64,000 bases of DNA from Armatimonadota bacterium (GCA_023511795.1 JAIMAU010000001.1:574384-638383), one strand, 5' to 3'; counted from the first letter of the stretch, positions 50,987-60,343 are shown. The notes: a model not told the origin generated them from the letters alone. Translations and numbers: made by a program.

Positions 50987-52252
50987 ATGTCAGCGGATAA
51001 ACTAGCAATCAATGGCGGAACGCCTGTTAGAACAGCTCCATTTCCACCATGGCCCTATTTTTGGGATGATATGAAAGCTGCTGTAAAGGAAGTGCTGGAT
51101 AGCGGAAAAGTCAACTACTGGACAGGCTTTCGCGGAATGGAGTTCCAGAAGCGATATGCTGATTACTGCGGAGTTAAGCATGCAATAATGTTAAATTCTG
51201 GCACGAGCGCACTGCATGTGGCATATGCCGCCGCAGGAATTGGTCCCGGAGACGAAGTCATAGTTCCATCTTATACTTTTATTGCCACTGCTGCTGCTGT
51301 TTTGCACCAGAATGCTATCCCAATTTTCGCTGATGTTGAGGAAAAGACGTGGAACATTGATCCAAAATCGGTTGAAGCCCTCATTACTGAGCGCACGAAG
51401 GCCATTGTGCCTGTTCATCTTCATGGTCATCCAGCAGACATGGATGCAATTAACGCAATTGCCGCAAAGCACGGATTAGTTGTGATAGAGGATGCTGCTC
51501 AGGCACACGGCGCTGAGTATAAGGGTAAGAAAATAGGTTCCCTTGGAGATTTGGCAGCATTCAGCTTTTGCCAGGACAAAATTATCACAACTGGCGGCGA
51601 AGGCGGGGCAGTGACTACTGACGATGATGATTATGCTGAAATTGCGCGCAGCTTCAAAGACCATGGTTATTGGGAAGAAGAGCGTAAGGACCTTCTCCAG
51701 ATGGAGGCACTCTATCCATATATCCACCACCGGATGGGATTTAACTACCGCATGACTGAAATGCAAACAGTTATTGGAATGGCAGCCCTTGAGCGTCTTG
51801 ATGAATGGGTTGAAAAGCGACGGGCTAATGCTCATTTCCTAACTAAGCGGTTGTTAGAGATTCCACAGGTCGAGCCGCCGTATGAGTCTCCAGATGTAAA
51901 GCATGCGTTCTATAAGTATGCTTTCAAGATTAAACCTGAGATGCTGAATTGCACGAGAGACGAATTTATCCATGCTCTACGTGCCGAAGGTATTCCTTGT
52001 GTTGCTGGTGTTCCGCCGGAAAACTACAAAGAAGAAGTTTTCCTAAAAATGGTTGGTTATGGAAATACCAAGTGCCCGTTTAAGTGTCCGTGGTACAAAG
52101 GTAACGTAGATTATAGCAAGGTTGACTGCCCAACTGCACGAAGGATTGGCATGCAGACCATTTGGCTGTTGGTGCATCCAACAATAGATGAGCAATGTCT
52201 TGAAGACATGGCAACTGCTGTCGCTAAGGTTGCGACGGCTTATGCAAAGTAA
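50987..52252 (+). CDS. DegT/DnrJ/EryC1/StrS-family PLP aminotransferase
   Basis: A 421-residue PLP enzyme. The PLP lysine is Lys198 (SFCQDKIITTGGEGG), with Asp169 in VIEDAAQAHG and the N-terminal LNSGTSALHVAY phosphate-binding loop. Family members transaminate keto-sugars or scyllo-inosose in nucleotide-sugar and aminocyclitol pathways. GGAGG precedes the ATG by about ten bases. A terminator follows at 52270. Confidence 0.93.
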   Translation: MSADKLAINGGTPVRTAPFPPWPYFWDDMKAAVKEVLDSGKVNYWTGFRGMEFQKRYADYCGVKHAIMLNSGTSALHVAYAAAGIGPGDEVIVPSYTFIATAAAVLHQNAIPIFADVEEKTWNIDPKSVEALITERTKAIVPVHLHGHPADMDAINAIAAKHGLVVIEDAAQAHGAEYKGKKIGSLGDLAAFSFCQDKIITTGGEGGAVTTDDDDYAEIARSFKDHGYWEEERKDLLQMEALYPYIHHRMGFNYRMTEMQTVIGMAALERLDEWVEKRRANAHFLTKRLLEIPQVEPPYESPDVKHAFYKYAFKIKPEMLNCTRDEFIHALRAEGIPCVAGVPPENYKEEVFLKMVGYGNTKCPFKCPWYKGNVDYSKVDCPTARRIGMQTIWLLVHPTIDEQCLEDMATAVAKVATAYAK

Positions 52253-52269
52253 ATGGAGTTAAAAGAAGC

Positions 52270-52294
52270 GGGGGTTTAACCCCCTCTAATTTTT
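52270..52294 (+). terminator. rho-independent terminator after the DegT aminotransferase
   Basis: GGGGG (52270-52274) pairs with CCCCC (52280-52284) around TTTAA, followed by TCTAATTTTT. A second hairpin (52297-52332, GCCGAAGCAA with TTGC and TTCGGC) follows and precedes the next ribosome-binding site GGGAGG. Confidence 0.75.
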
Positions 52295-52296
52295 AG

Positions 52297-52332
52297 GCCG
52301 AAGCAAGCAAAAAGTTTTAGTTGCTTTTCGGC
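52297..52332 (+). repeat. leader hairpin before the Gfo/Idh gene
   Basis: GCCGAAGCAA (52297-52306) pairs with TTGC (52321-52324) plus TTCGGC (52327-52332). It ends a few bases before the GGGAGG (52335-52340) of the gene at 52350 and follows a terminator, so it may belong to the leader of a new transcript. Confidence 0.4.
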
Positions 52333-52349
52333 TTGGGAGGTTCCCTGAT

Positions 52350-53366
52350 ATGGAAAGAAAACTTGGTGCTGCGGTATGGGGCGCCGGATGGGTATCTGGT
52401 GAGCATATCAAAGCGTATAAGAACAATCCCTACTGCGAGGTAGTCGCCATTGGAAGCCGCAGGGCAGAGAGTGCGAGGGCAAAGGCGGCTGAGGCAAATA
52501 TTGAATGTACAATATATACCGACTATGATGAGCTACTGAAAGACGATCGGGTGGATATTGTTTCAATCTGCACTCCGAACGACTGCCATGCCATCGAGAC
52601 AATTAAGGCGGCTGAAGCTGGCAAGCATATCCTTATCGAAAAGCCGGTTGCTCTGAATCTTGATGACTTAGTCAAGATGCGAGGTGCTGTTCGAAAGGCC
52701 GGGGTGAAAACTGTCGTGAGTTTTGTTCTCCGATGGAATCCACTTTTTCAATGTATAAAGGGCTTGCAGAAGACTCCTGCAATTGGGCGCATCTTCTATG
52801 CTGAGGTGGATTATTGGCATCCTCTCGGCCGTTGGTATAAGGGATTTGATTGGGTAATTACCAAGGCGTCTGGCGGTAGCATGCTTTTAGCTGCAGGTTG
52901 TCATGCGGTTGATGCGATTAGGTATTTTGTTGAATCTGAGGTGGCGGAAGTAGCAGCATATTCAAACAATATGGGGCCTTGTGAATATGATGCAAATATC
53001 GTTGTTGCCATGAAGTTCCAGAATGGTACAATTGGCAAGGTCTCAGCGAGTTGGGATGTCGCTTCACCTTACATATTCAACATTGAGCTATTGGGAGAGA
53101 ATGGTACCATTCGAGACAACAAGCTTTTTTCAAAGACACTCCTCCCTGGCCAAACAAAGTTTTTGGAGATTCCAACTATTCTTCCCGACAGCGGAGACGT
53201 GACCCACCATCCGTTCCAGCCAGAAATTGACCATCTGGTTGAATGCATTCTCACGGATAGGGAATCTCATGTTAATCTAGACGATGCAGTAAAGACGCAC
53301 GAAGTTTGCATAGCGGCTGATATCTCTGCGGCAGAAGGTCGCCCTGTTAAATTGCCCCTGTTGTAG
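52350..53366 (+). CDS. Gfo/Idh/MocA-family oxidoreductase
   Basis: An NAD(P)-dependent dehydrogenase of 338 residues acting on sugars or inositols. The Rossmann loop VWGAGWVSGEH is near the N-terminus, the family motif EKPVA at about 96-100, and the C-terminal substrate domain contains GGSMLLAAGCHAVDAIRYF with the catalytic-type His. The GGGAGG precedes the ATG at 52350. It pairs with an MDR dehydrogenase 5 nt downstream. Confidence 0.93.
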   Translation: MERKLGAAVWGAGWVSGEHIKAYKNNPYCEVVAIGSRRAESARAKAAEANIECTIYTDYDELLKDDRVDIVSICTPNDCHAIETIKAAEAGKHILIEKPVALNLDDLVKMRGAVRKAGVKTVVSFVLRWNPLFQCIKGLQKTPAIGRIFYAEVDYWHPLGRWYKGFDWVITKASGGSMLLAAGCHAVDAIRYFVESEVAEVAAYSNNMGPCEYDANIVVAMKFQNGTIGKVSASWDVASPYIFNIELLGENGTIRDNKLFSKTLLPGQTKFLEIPTILPDSGDVTHHPFQPEIDHLVECILTDRESHVNLDDAVKTHEVCIAADISAAEGRPVKLPLL

Positions 53367-53371
53367 TAGCC

Positions 53372-54394
53372 ATGAAACAAGTATTCATTAGTGGAGTTGG
53401 TGAAGTAGTTGTCAAAGAGGTTGAGGAACCGCCCCTCGTAGAAAATGGCATTTTGTGCCGAACAGCCTACTCTCTTATCAGCTCAGGAACGGAGACAATG
53501 GGTTTATTGGCACGGCGCAGGAACCCAGATCCAAATCGCCCCGACTCGAGTTTAGGATATTCGAATTCTGGCATTGTAGTTGGAGTCGGCTCGAAGGTTA
53601 CGGAGTTCTCTGTGGGGGACCGTGTCGGCAACTATGGAAGTCCCTCATGCTACGGCGGGCATGCTGAGGTTTGTTGTATTGGCCGCAACCTTGCCGTAAA
53701 GCTTCCTGAAAACGTTGGCCTTCGTGAGGCAGCATTCACGGGTTTAGGAGGGATAGCTGTGCAAGCCTTGCGGCGGGCGAACTTAACTTTTGGCGAAACC
53801 GCCGTTGTGATGGGATTAGGAGTTCTTGGTCAGTTAATTGCCCGAATTAGCCATGCTGTAGGTTATCGAACCTTAGCTACGGATTTCATTAAAACTCGGT
53901 TAAGCATTGCGGAGTCAAATGGAGTTCACGTGATAAGCGCAAATGAAGATTTCGTAACTGCGGTTATGGATTCAACAAATGGGCAAGGGGCAGATGCCGT
54001 TTTAATTGTTGTAGCCTCTGAGTCTTCGGAGCCAATAACTCAAGCGCTGAAAATGATACGCTTCGGCGGCCGTGTAGTCATGGTAGGCGTCGCGAAGATG
54101 GAAATTGACCGCAATCTCTTTTTTGCGAAAGAGGCGGATTTTGTAATTTCGCGCGCCGCAGGTCCAGGTAGATACGACCCGGTTTATGAACGTGATGGTG
54201 TAGACATGCCGCATCCATTTGTTAGATGGACCGAGGGCAGGAACCTTGGTGAGTTTATTCGCCTGGTGGCTGAGAAGCGTGTTCGAGTAGATGACCTTAT
54301 TAGCCATGAATTTCCTGTTGAAGATGCGGCAAAAGCTTATGATCAGATATTGAACCACCCGCAGGAAACGCTCGGGGTTTTGTTGAAGTATTAG
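53372..54394 (+). CDS. MDR (zinc-less alcohol dehydrogenase-like) protein
   Basis: A medium-chain dehydrogenase of 340 residues. The usual catalytic zinc cysteine is replaced by SLISSGTET at about 36, a pattern seen in MDR proteins that pair with Gfo/Idh enzymes in sugar or cell-surface glycan clusters. The NAD site GLGVLGQ is at about 153. It begins 5 nt after the Gfo/Idh gene and ends 2 nt before the ABC gene, so all are cotranslated. Substrate unknown. Confidence 0.9.
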   Translation: MKQVFISGVGEVVVKEVEEPPLVENGILCRTAYSLISSGTETMGLLARRRNPDPNRPDSSLGYSNSGIVVGVGSKVTEFSVGDRVGNYGSPSCYGGHAEVCCIGRNLAVKLPENVGLREAAFTGLGGIAVQALRRANLTFGETAVVMGLGVLGQLIARISHAVGYRTLATDFIKTRLSIAESNGVHVISANEDFVTAVMDSTNGQGADAVLIVVASESSEPITQALKMIRFGGRVVMVGVAKMEIDRNLFFAKEADFVISRAAGPGRYDPVYERDGVDMPHPFVRWTEGRNLGEFIRLVAEKRVRVDDLISHEFPVEDAAKAYDQILNHPQETLGVLLKY

Positions 54395-54396
54395 CA

Positions 54397-56943
54397 ATGT
54401 CAAGTAAAGTAGTCCAATTTCTTCTCCTCTTAAAACAAAATGTAGAAAATCGAATACTGCTAGCGTTTAATTCTTGTCTCGTGAAAGATTTGTCGTTTAT
54501 CAAGAAACTCTCGTTCATACTGCTGTTATGCCTTGCGGTTGAGATTGCATACGCAAAGGTTGATAAGAAAGACCAGATTGTCCTAACTGTTCATCGTCTT
54601 CCACTTAAAGAAGCTAGAAGTGTTCCAGATAAAGCAAACTGGGCTATTGTCCAACGCTTCATGGAGCTTCACCCAAATATCAAGCTCGAGGGTTTCCGTG
54701 GGCTTACTGCGCCTGGACTCGATATGGAGGTCGGCCCTCTTCTCGCGATGGCGGGTGGGGTCGCTCCAGATGTACTCTACGTCAATTTTCGTATCTCCGA
54801 CAGCTACATCCAGCAAAAGTTTCTCTATCCTCTCGACGAGTATGTTGAAAAATGGGCGAAAGAGGAGAATTTGGATGAGTTAATTTACCCTCCTGTTTGG
54901 CAAGTAATCAAACGCAATGGACACATCTGGGCGATTCCTTATCAGACTTATGTGATGACTTTACAATATCGCAAAGATTTGTTTCGCGAAGCTGGCCTCG
55001 ATCCAGAAAGACCTCCCAGGAATTGGGATGAACTTTTTGAGTATGCCAAGAAGCTAACAATTCCTGAGAAAGGTCAATATGGTATGGCGCTTTTTGCAGG
55101 TCCCCATTCGGCTTGGTGGTTTATAGATCTCCTATGGTCGGCAGGCGGTGAAGCGGTGGCCCAGGACGAAAACGGAAATTGGCGTGCTGTTTTCAACGAC
55201 GAGGCGGCGGTTACTGCTCTGAAGTTTTACCAGAAGCTAGGACGTGCGCGCTGGACGAGAAATGGCAAAACTTACCGCGGTGTGGCTTATCGCGATACAG
55301 ATTACGGCAAACTTTGGCAGTTGGGCAAAATAGGTATGGTTTTCGGTTATATAAATGACCAAATGATTGCCAATGTCAATCCAAATCTGATTGGCATTGC
55401 CCCTGTTCCTGTTGGTCCCTCTGGTGAGCGCGGTAACGAGCTTAATTGTGCTATGATGGGTATCAACGCAATGGTTAAGGATAAGCGGGTGCGTGATGCC
55501 GCTTGGGAGTATATTAAGTTTTGGGCTAGCGATGAGGCAGCTCGAATCAGATGCAAAGTCTATGTTGAGTCAGGCTTTGCTCGATTTATTGCACCTAAGT
55601 ATCTGAAGAAATACGGCTATACTCAATATCTTAAGGAGGTGCCGAAAGGCTGGTCAGAAACCCTCGAAGAGGCACTTCGCTCAGGGCGTCCTGAACCATA
55701 TGGGCGTAACTGCGAGAACATCTATCAGGAGATGACGCCGCCTCTTGATGCTGTATGGTTAAGCGACCGGACCGACTATAAGAGGCTACTCGATAATGCT
55801 GTTGCCCACTGCAATGAAAAGTTAATGGGTGTAGTTGACCCCAAAATACTAACCGTGAGGCGTCGTGTTGCGTGGGTGGTTGTTATTGCTCTTTTTATTA
55901 TCTTTTCGTTAGTGTTTTGCTTTGTGATTAAAAGCTTCAGCAAGGATTATGAATCCCCACACCAAATAACTGTAAAAAGGAAAAAGTCTCGTTGGGTGAA
56001 ATACAAGCGAACTGCTTTTGCGTTTTTGTTGATGTCTCCTGCCTTAGTCTCAGTTGCACTGTGGGCATACTATCCTCTACTTCGTGGCTCAGTAATGGCA
56101 TTTCAAGATTATCGAATAGTAGCTGGCACTAGGTGGGTCGGACTCGATAATTTTAGCGAGGTCTTATTCACGCCGCAGGTATGGAAATCATTTTGGAACA
56201 GCTTTGTGTTTATGCTTCTTTCTTTGGGCCTTGGATTCTTTAGCCCAATTATCTTAGCGCTAATGCTTCATGAAGTACCAAAAGGCAAGATGCTCTTCCG
56301 AACGCTGTATTACCTGCCCGCGGTAACAACAGGCCTTGTGATCATGTTTTTATGGAAATTCTTTTACAATCCAAGTCCGGCTGGGTTGCTAAACCAGCTT
56401 TTGCTTAATATAAACGACTACGTCATAAAACATCTGAACTCTGCTATGGCGATTATGCATATCCCTGCGAAAATTCCGTTGTTCGAACCATTGACTTGGT
56501 TGCAAGATCCAAGGCTTGCAATGTTGTGTGTGGTACTCCCGATTATATGGGCGCATGTTGGGCCAGGGTGCATTATTTACCTCGCTGCGTTGAAAAGCGT
56601 GCCTGAAGACGTATATGAAGCTGCTGACCTCGATGGAGCAGGGGTGCTCCAAAAAATTAGGCATATCACAATTCCATATTTAAGGCCGTTGATAATAATC
56701 AACTTTGTTGGTGCGTTTATACATGCATTTCGATCATTCGATTTCATATTTGTAATGACGGGCGGAGGCCCAATGCATGCTACACATGTCGCTGGGCTAG
56801 AAATTTGGTATAACGCGTTTCTTTACCTAAAATTCGGATACGCAGTTGCAATGGCTTGGTTAATGGGATCGTTTCTTGTAGGGTTTACAGTTTTTCAGTT
56901 GAGAATTCTCTCGCGTCTCCAGTTCAAGACCGCAGGCGCATGA
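54397..56943 (+). CDS. fused ABC sugar-binding protein and MalF-type permease
   Basis: The 848-residue protein combines two importer parts. A hydrophobic signal segment (about 32-52) precedes an extracellular or periplasmic sugar-binding domain (about 55-480: QRFMELHPNIKLEGFRG, GHIWAIPYQTYVMTLQYRKDLF in part). A membrane helix (about 487-510) leads to a MalF-type permease (about 540-845) with the EAA loop VYEAADLDGAG near residue 740. Fusion of the binding protein to the permease makes it a tethered receptor. No ATPase is encoded nearby. No clear ribosome-binding site is seen, and the start is provisional (GTG 54481 possible). Confidence 0.88.
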   Translation: MSSKVVQFLLLLKQNVENRILLAFNSCLVKDLSFIKKLSFILLLCLAVEIAYAKVDKKDQIVLTVHRLPLKEARSVPDKANWAIVQRFMELHPNIKLEGFRGLTAPGLDMEVGPLLAMAGGVAPDVLYVNFRISDSYIQQKFLYPLDEYVEKWAKEENLDELIYPPVWQVIKRNGHIWAIPYQTYVMTLQYRKDLFREAGLDPERPPRNWDELFEYAKKLTIPEKGQYGMALFAGPHSAWWFIDLLWSAGGEAVAQDENGNWRAVFNDEAAVTALKFYQKLGRARWTRNGKTYRGVAYRDTDYGKLWQLGKIGMVFGYINDQMIANVNPNLIGIAPVPVGPSGERGNELNCAMMGINAMVKDKRVRDAAWEYIKFWASDEAARIRCKVYVESGFARFIAPKYLKKYGYTQYLKEVPKGWSETLEEALRSGRPEPYGRNCENIYQEMTPPLDAVWLSDRTDYKRLLDNAVAHCNEKLMGVVDPKILTVRRRVAWVVVIALFIIFSLVFCFVIKSFSKDYESPHQITVKRKKSRWVKYKRTAFAFLLMSPALVSVALWAYYPLLRGSVMAFQDYRIVAGTRWVGLDNFSEVLFTPQVWKSFWNSFVFMLLSLGLGFFSPIILALMLHEVPKGKMLFRTLYYLPAVTTGLVIMFLWKFFYNPSPAGLLNQLLLNINDYVIKHLNSAMAIMHIPAKIPLFEPLTWLQDPRLAMLCVVLPIIWAHVGPGCIIYLAALKSVPEDVYEAADLDGAGVLQKIRHITIPYLRPLIIINFVGAFIHAFRSFDFIFVMTGGGPMHATHVAGLEIWYNAFLYLKFGYAVAMAWLMGSFLVGFTVFQLRILSRLQFKTAGA

Positions 56944-57012
56944 GAAATATTTGTTATTTGGTAGTTGCCAATTATTCAGTTTAGCAACTGATGTCATTAG
57001 AGGCTTTGCCAT

Positions 57013-58866
57013 ATGCCTATTATCACTGTAGTTGGTAGAAAACAGAGAAAGATTCGCATACTTATAGCCGCACTTTATATAATACTTTCGGCTGGAGCAG
57101 TGACAATGGTTTATCCATTCTTGCTGATGGTTTCGACTTCGTTTACTAGTCCAGTCGACCAAAACCAGTTTCGGATTATTCCGCGTTATTTTTATTCAGA
57201 AGATGAACTCTATCGCAAATATGTCGAAGCGAAGTATGGCGAGGAAATCGTCAAATATAACGCATGGCTCGGCGAAGACCTTTCAACATTTGAGGAACTT
57301 CAGCCGCCTAAGAATGTGAACCGCCGGTTTGTGGAAGAGTGGCGGCAATTTAAGAACTCACTCCCAATTGACCATATGATGCTTGCCCACTCGTTTTCGC
57401 TTTCCAGAATAACGCCCGAAATAGTCTATAAATACAGAAACTTCTTGAAAGAAAAGTTTAGTGGTGATTTGGAAAGGTTCAATAAAACCTATATCGAGGC
57501 AAACGAGACTTGGATGGAAGTTCAGATGCCCGTCGAGGACTGGACTCAGCGCAATTTTATACCTGAGCAAACCAAAAAATATCGGGAGTTTTTTAAATTT
57601 AAAAAGTCACAAGCGCCACGTTATTTGATTACGGTCTCGGTCGATGGTCTTTTTCAAGAATACCTTAGGTTGAGCTGTGGGGATATAAATACCATCAACA
57701 AAGCGCTTGGCAGCCACTATAAAAAGCGCGCGGATATCCATCTAACTGCTCGGGTTCCAAACTCACCCATGGCGGACGAATGGGAAAGCTTTGTCAGAAA
57801 AGAATGTCCTGTCCATTTTATTCGAATAGATGCCGCCGCAACGCCGCTATTCCAAAGTTTTTTGAGGAAGAAATATGGAACAGTTGCTTATCTTAATAAA
57901 GCATACAGAACTAATTTAAGTTCGTTTGAACAGGTAAGTCTCCCTCAGAAGCCGCCCAAGAGCGGCATGTTGCTAGTAGACTGGATTGAGTTCCTCCAGA
58001 GTGCTGTTCCAATCAAGATGGTGGAACTTCAGTCGCCAGAAGTGCTTTTTAGGGCTCATCTGGCTAATAAGTTTGGGACAATCGAAAAGATGAACAAGAC
58101 ACTAGGCACTAGGTTTGCTTCTTTCCAAGCGGTTGCGCCGCCCTATGCTGAAAACGACTTGGTTGAGCTTTTAGAAAATACAAGCGCAATTCGCCGCGAA
58201 TTCATTGTGCGCAACTATCGCGAGGTTATTGATTATATAGCGCTTCATGGTAGGGCTCTAATCAATACGGCAATTCTGTGTATTGCACTAGTGCTAACAA
58301 CTTTGACCGTCAATCCGCTTTGTGCCTATGCACTTTCGCGTTTTAACCTCAAATCTACATACAAGATTTTGCTTTTCTTGCTGGCTACAATGGCATTTCC
58401 AGCAGAGGTGAGTGCAATCCCGAGCTTCCTGCTTATCAAGGAGCTCCATCTGCTGGGCACCTATTGGGCGATAATATTGCCCGGCTTGGCAAATGGATAC
58501 TCGATTTTCTTGCTCAAGGGATTTTTTGATAGTTTGCCAAAGGAGCTTTATGAAGCGGCTGTGATGGATGGGGCTACTGAGATGCAAATGTACCGAAAAA
58601 TTACCTTACAGCTATCAAAGCCAGTGCTGGCGGTGATAGCTCTAGGAGCATTCACAGCTGCATATGGTTCGTTTATGTGGGCTTTCCTCGTATTGCAAAA
58701 TCCCAAAATGTGGACGCTGATGGTTTGGCTATATCAAATGCAGATTTGGGCGCCTCAGTTTTTGGTCTATGCGGGGCTGGTGCTGGCCGCAATCCCAACA
58801 TTACTCGTTTTCATTTTCTGCCAAAATATAATAATGAGGGGAATAATTGTTCCTTCGGAGAAATAA
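57013..58866 (+). CDS. MalG-type ABC permease with five extracytoplasmic repeats
   Basis: The 617-residue protein is a MalG-like sugar permease interrupted by a large insertion. Membrane helix 1 (about 15-42) is followed by about 365 residues outside the membrane, then the remaining five helices with the EAA loop YEAAVMDGAT near 517. The insertion contains five repeats of about 66-74 residues (near 67-99, 141-173, 214-248, 280-311, 346-377). Their core is [YF]-x3-L-x-KYG-x2-x-x-N then SF-x2-V-x2-P. The pattern recalls segments in GH42-like glycosidases. It is the permease partner of the preceding fusion. Confidence 0.88.
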   Translation: MPIITVVGRKQRKIRILIAALYIILSAGAVTMVYPFLLMVSTSFTSPVDQNQFRIIPRYFYSEDELYRKYVEAKYGEEIVKYNAWLGEDLSTFEELQPPKNVNRRFVEEWRQFKNSLPIDHMMLAHSFSLSRITPEIVYKYRNFLKEKFSGDLERFNKTYIEANETWMEVQMPVEDWTQRNFIPEQTKKYREFFKFKKSQAPRYLITVSVDGLFQEYLRLSCGDINTINKALGSHYKKRADIHLTARVPNSPMADEWESFVRKECPVHFIRIDAAATPLFQSFLRKKYGTVAYLNKAYRTNLSSFEQVSLPQKPPKSGMLLVDWIEFLQSAVPIKMVELQSPEVLFRAHLANKFGTIEKMNKTLGTRFASFQAVAPPYAENDLVELLENTSAIRREFIVRNYREVIDYIALHGRALINTAILCIALVLTTLTVNPLCAYALSRFNLKSTYKILLFLLATMAFPAEVSAIPSFLLIKELHLLGTYWAIILPGLANGYSIFLLKGFFDSLPKELYEAAVMDGATEMQMYRKITLQLSKPVLAVIALGAFTAAYGSFMWAFLVLQNPKMWTLMVWLYQMQIWAPQFLVYAGLVLAAIPTLLVFIFCQNIIMRGIIVPSEK

Positions 58867-58913
58867 TATAGTAAATCCTGGTTGTTTAAGTTACTTGTAT
58901 TTAGAGAACTACT

Positions 58914-59930
58914 ATGCCTTCTAAACTACGCACTGGCAAGCTGCCACATGACTTGCTTGCAAAGATGCTGTCTAAGATTGACCTAGATGAACGGGTTGTC
59001 GTTGGTCCGGCAGTTGGAGTAGATGCGGCAGTAATAGATTATGGCAACCGATTGCTTGTAACAAAGACCGACCCGATTACCTTCGCCACTGATTTAATCG
59101 GTTGGTATGCGGTGAATATTAACGCAAACGACATCGCAGTGATGGGCGCCACGCCAAAGTGGATGTTAGCGACTGTCCTTCTTCCTGTAGGTGTTTCTTC
59201 GGAGACTGTAGAGCAGATTTTTAATCAAATACTTTCAGCGTGTGAAGAATTGCAGATAAGCGTTATTGGGGGGCACACTGAGATAACGCATGACCTCAGT
59301 CGCCCAATCGTCGTAGGTTGCATGCTTGGTGAAACTGACCGATCAAGTTTAGTTACTAGCTCGGGTGCCAAAGTAGGCGATGACATAATAATCACAAAAG
59401 GTATTGCAATCGAAGGAACGGCAATTTTAGCGCGCGAAGCGTATGACCGACTTAGGGAGATGTGGTTTACTAAACAATTTCTGAAACGAGCTGCCAACTT
59501 TCTCTTTGACCCGGGTATTAGCGTGGTGAAAGACGCAAGGATTGCAGTAGAATCGGTCAAGGTGAATGCAATGCATGACCCGACGGAAGGAGGACTTGCT
59601 ACTGGTTTGATGGAGATAGCGCAAGCATCGGGACTTGGAATCGAAGTCGAAAAAGACGCCATTCCAGTGATACCCGAAACGCAAAGCCTTTGTCGCGAGT
59701 TGGGTCTCGACCCGCTTGGTTTGATTGCGTCCGGCTGCCTAATCCTTGCAGTTTCTCCTTCCGATACCCCGCGTCTTCTCGATGCCTTTGGACAGGCAGG
59801 AATACGAGCCAATGTGATTGGGAAAATGATGCCAAAAGAACACGGCTTAAAAATGCGTACTCCCAGGGGCATTGCTGATTTACCTTCATTTGCAAGGGAT
59901 GAAATAGCCCGATTTTTCGAGGAGATGTGA
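58914..59930 (+). CDS. AIR synthase-related protein (HypE/ThiL/SelD superfamily)
   Basis: An ATP-binding protein of 338 residues of the PurM-like superfamily. Features are GVDAAVID, a Gly-rich ISVIGGHTEITHDLSRPIVVG region typical of HypE-like proteins, and the C-terminal MHDPTEGGLATGLMEIA. It lacks the C-terminal Cys of HypE, and no hydrogenase genes are nearby. Related proteins are often annotated hydrogenase maturation factor without evidence. Function unknown. Confidence 0.85.
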   Translation: MPSKLRTGKLPHDLLAKMLSKIDLDERVVVGPAVGVDAAVIDYGNRLLVTKTDPITFATDLIGWYAVNINANDIAVMGATPKWMLATVLLPVGVSSETVEQIFNQILSACEELQISVIGGHTEITHDLSRPIVVGCMLGETDRSSLVTSSGAKVGDDIIITKGIAIEGTAILAREAYDRLREMWFTKQFLKRAANFLFDPGISVVKDARIAVESVKVNAMHDPTEGGLATGLMEIAQASGLGIEVEKDAIPVIPETQSLCRELGLDPLGLIASGCLILAVSPSDTPRLLDAFGQAGIRANVIGKMMPKEHGLKMRTPRGIADLPSFARDEIARFFEEM

Positions 59931-60034
59931 AAATCTATTTCAAACCACGGTATTCTTCAATTTTGCACGCAACCTCCGGAAGTCGCAAATATTTCCACCT
60001 TATTTCCGACTGAAAGAGACTGTGCAATTGCTAA

Positions 60035-60229
60035 TTACTTGTATATCTGCGCAAATCTTTTAAACGAACGGTCCCAAGTCTTTTCTACGTCATCCGGGAA
60101 TGCGCAAGCCGGTAGCTGGTTATTGCTGAGGTGGTAGCGCAGGCACTCACAGCAATTTCCTTTTCGTGAACAACTTGGATAGCTACAATTGCAGAATTCA
60201 AGGTTGGTACTCATTTTTGGGCAAGACAT
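60035..60229 (-). CDS. small Cys-rich protein, DUF6485-like
   Basis: The 64-residue protein has six to seven conserved-looking Cys residues (CNCSYPSCSRKGNCCECLRYH, with a further Cys in LPACAFPDD) and matches the small zinc- or metal-binding-like DUF6485 family in order and spacing. The AGGAGG site precedes the ATG at 60229. It lies between two larger genes and is transcribed from the same strand as the GH94 gene. Function unknown. Confidence 0.8.
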   Translation of the reverse strand: MSCPKMSTNLEFCNCSYPSCSRKGNCCECLRYHLSNNQLPACAFPDDVEKTWDRSFKRFAQIYK

Positions 60230-60343
60230 ATTGTAAAAACCTCCTAGTTCGATATTGCTAGGCTAATTCTACCAGAAGGCTGCCCAGTGTACAATATTCC
60301 TTCCGCTTTCTTCAAAAGTTATTCTTCTGGGAGTGGTGTTTTT

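Noticed and set aside
58914-59930. Annotation as hydrogenase maturation factor HypE
   Set aside because: The C-terminal Cys motif of HypE is absent and no hydrogenase genes are nearby, so only the superfamily is supported.
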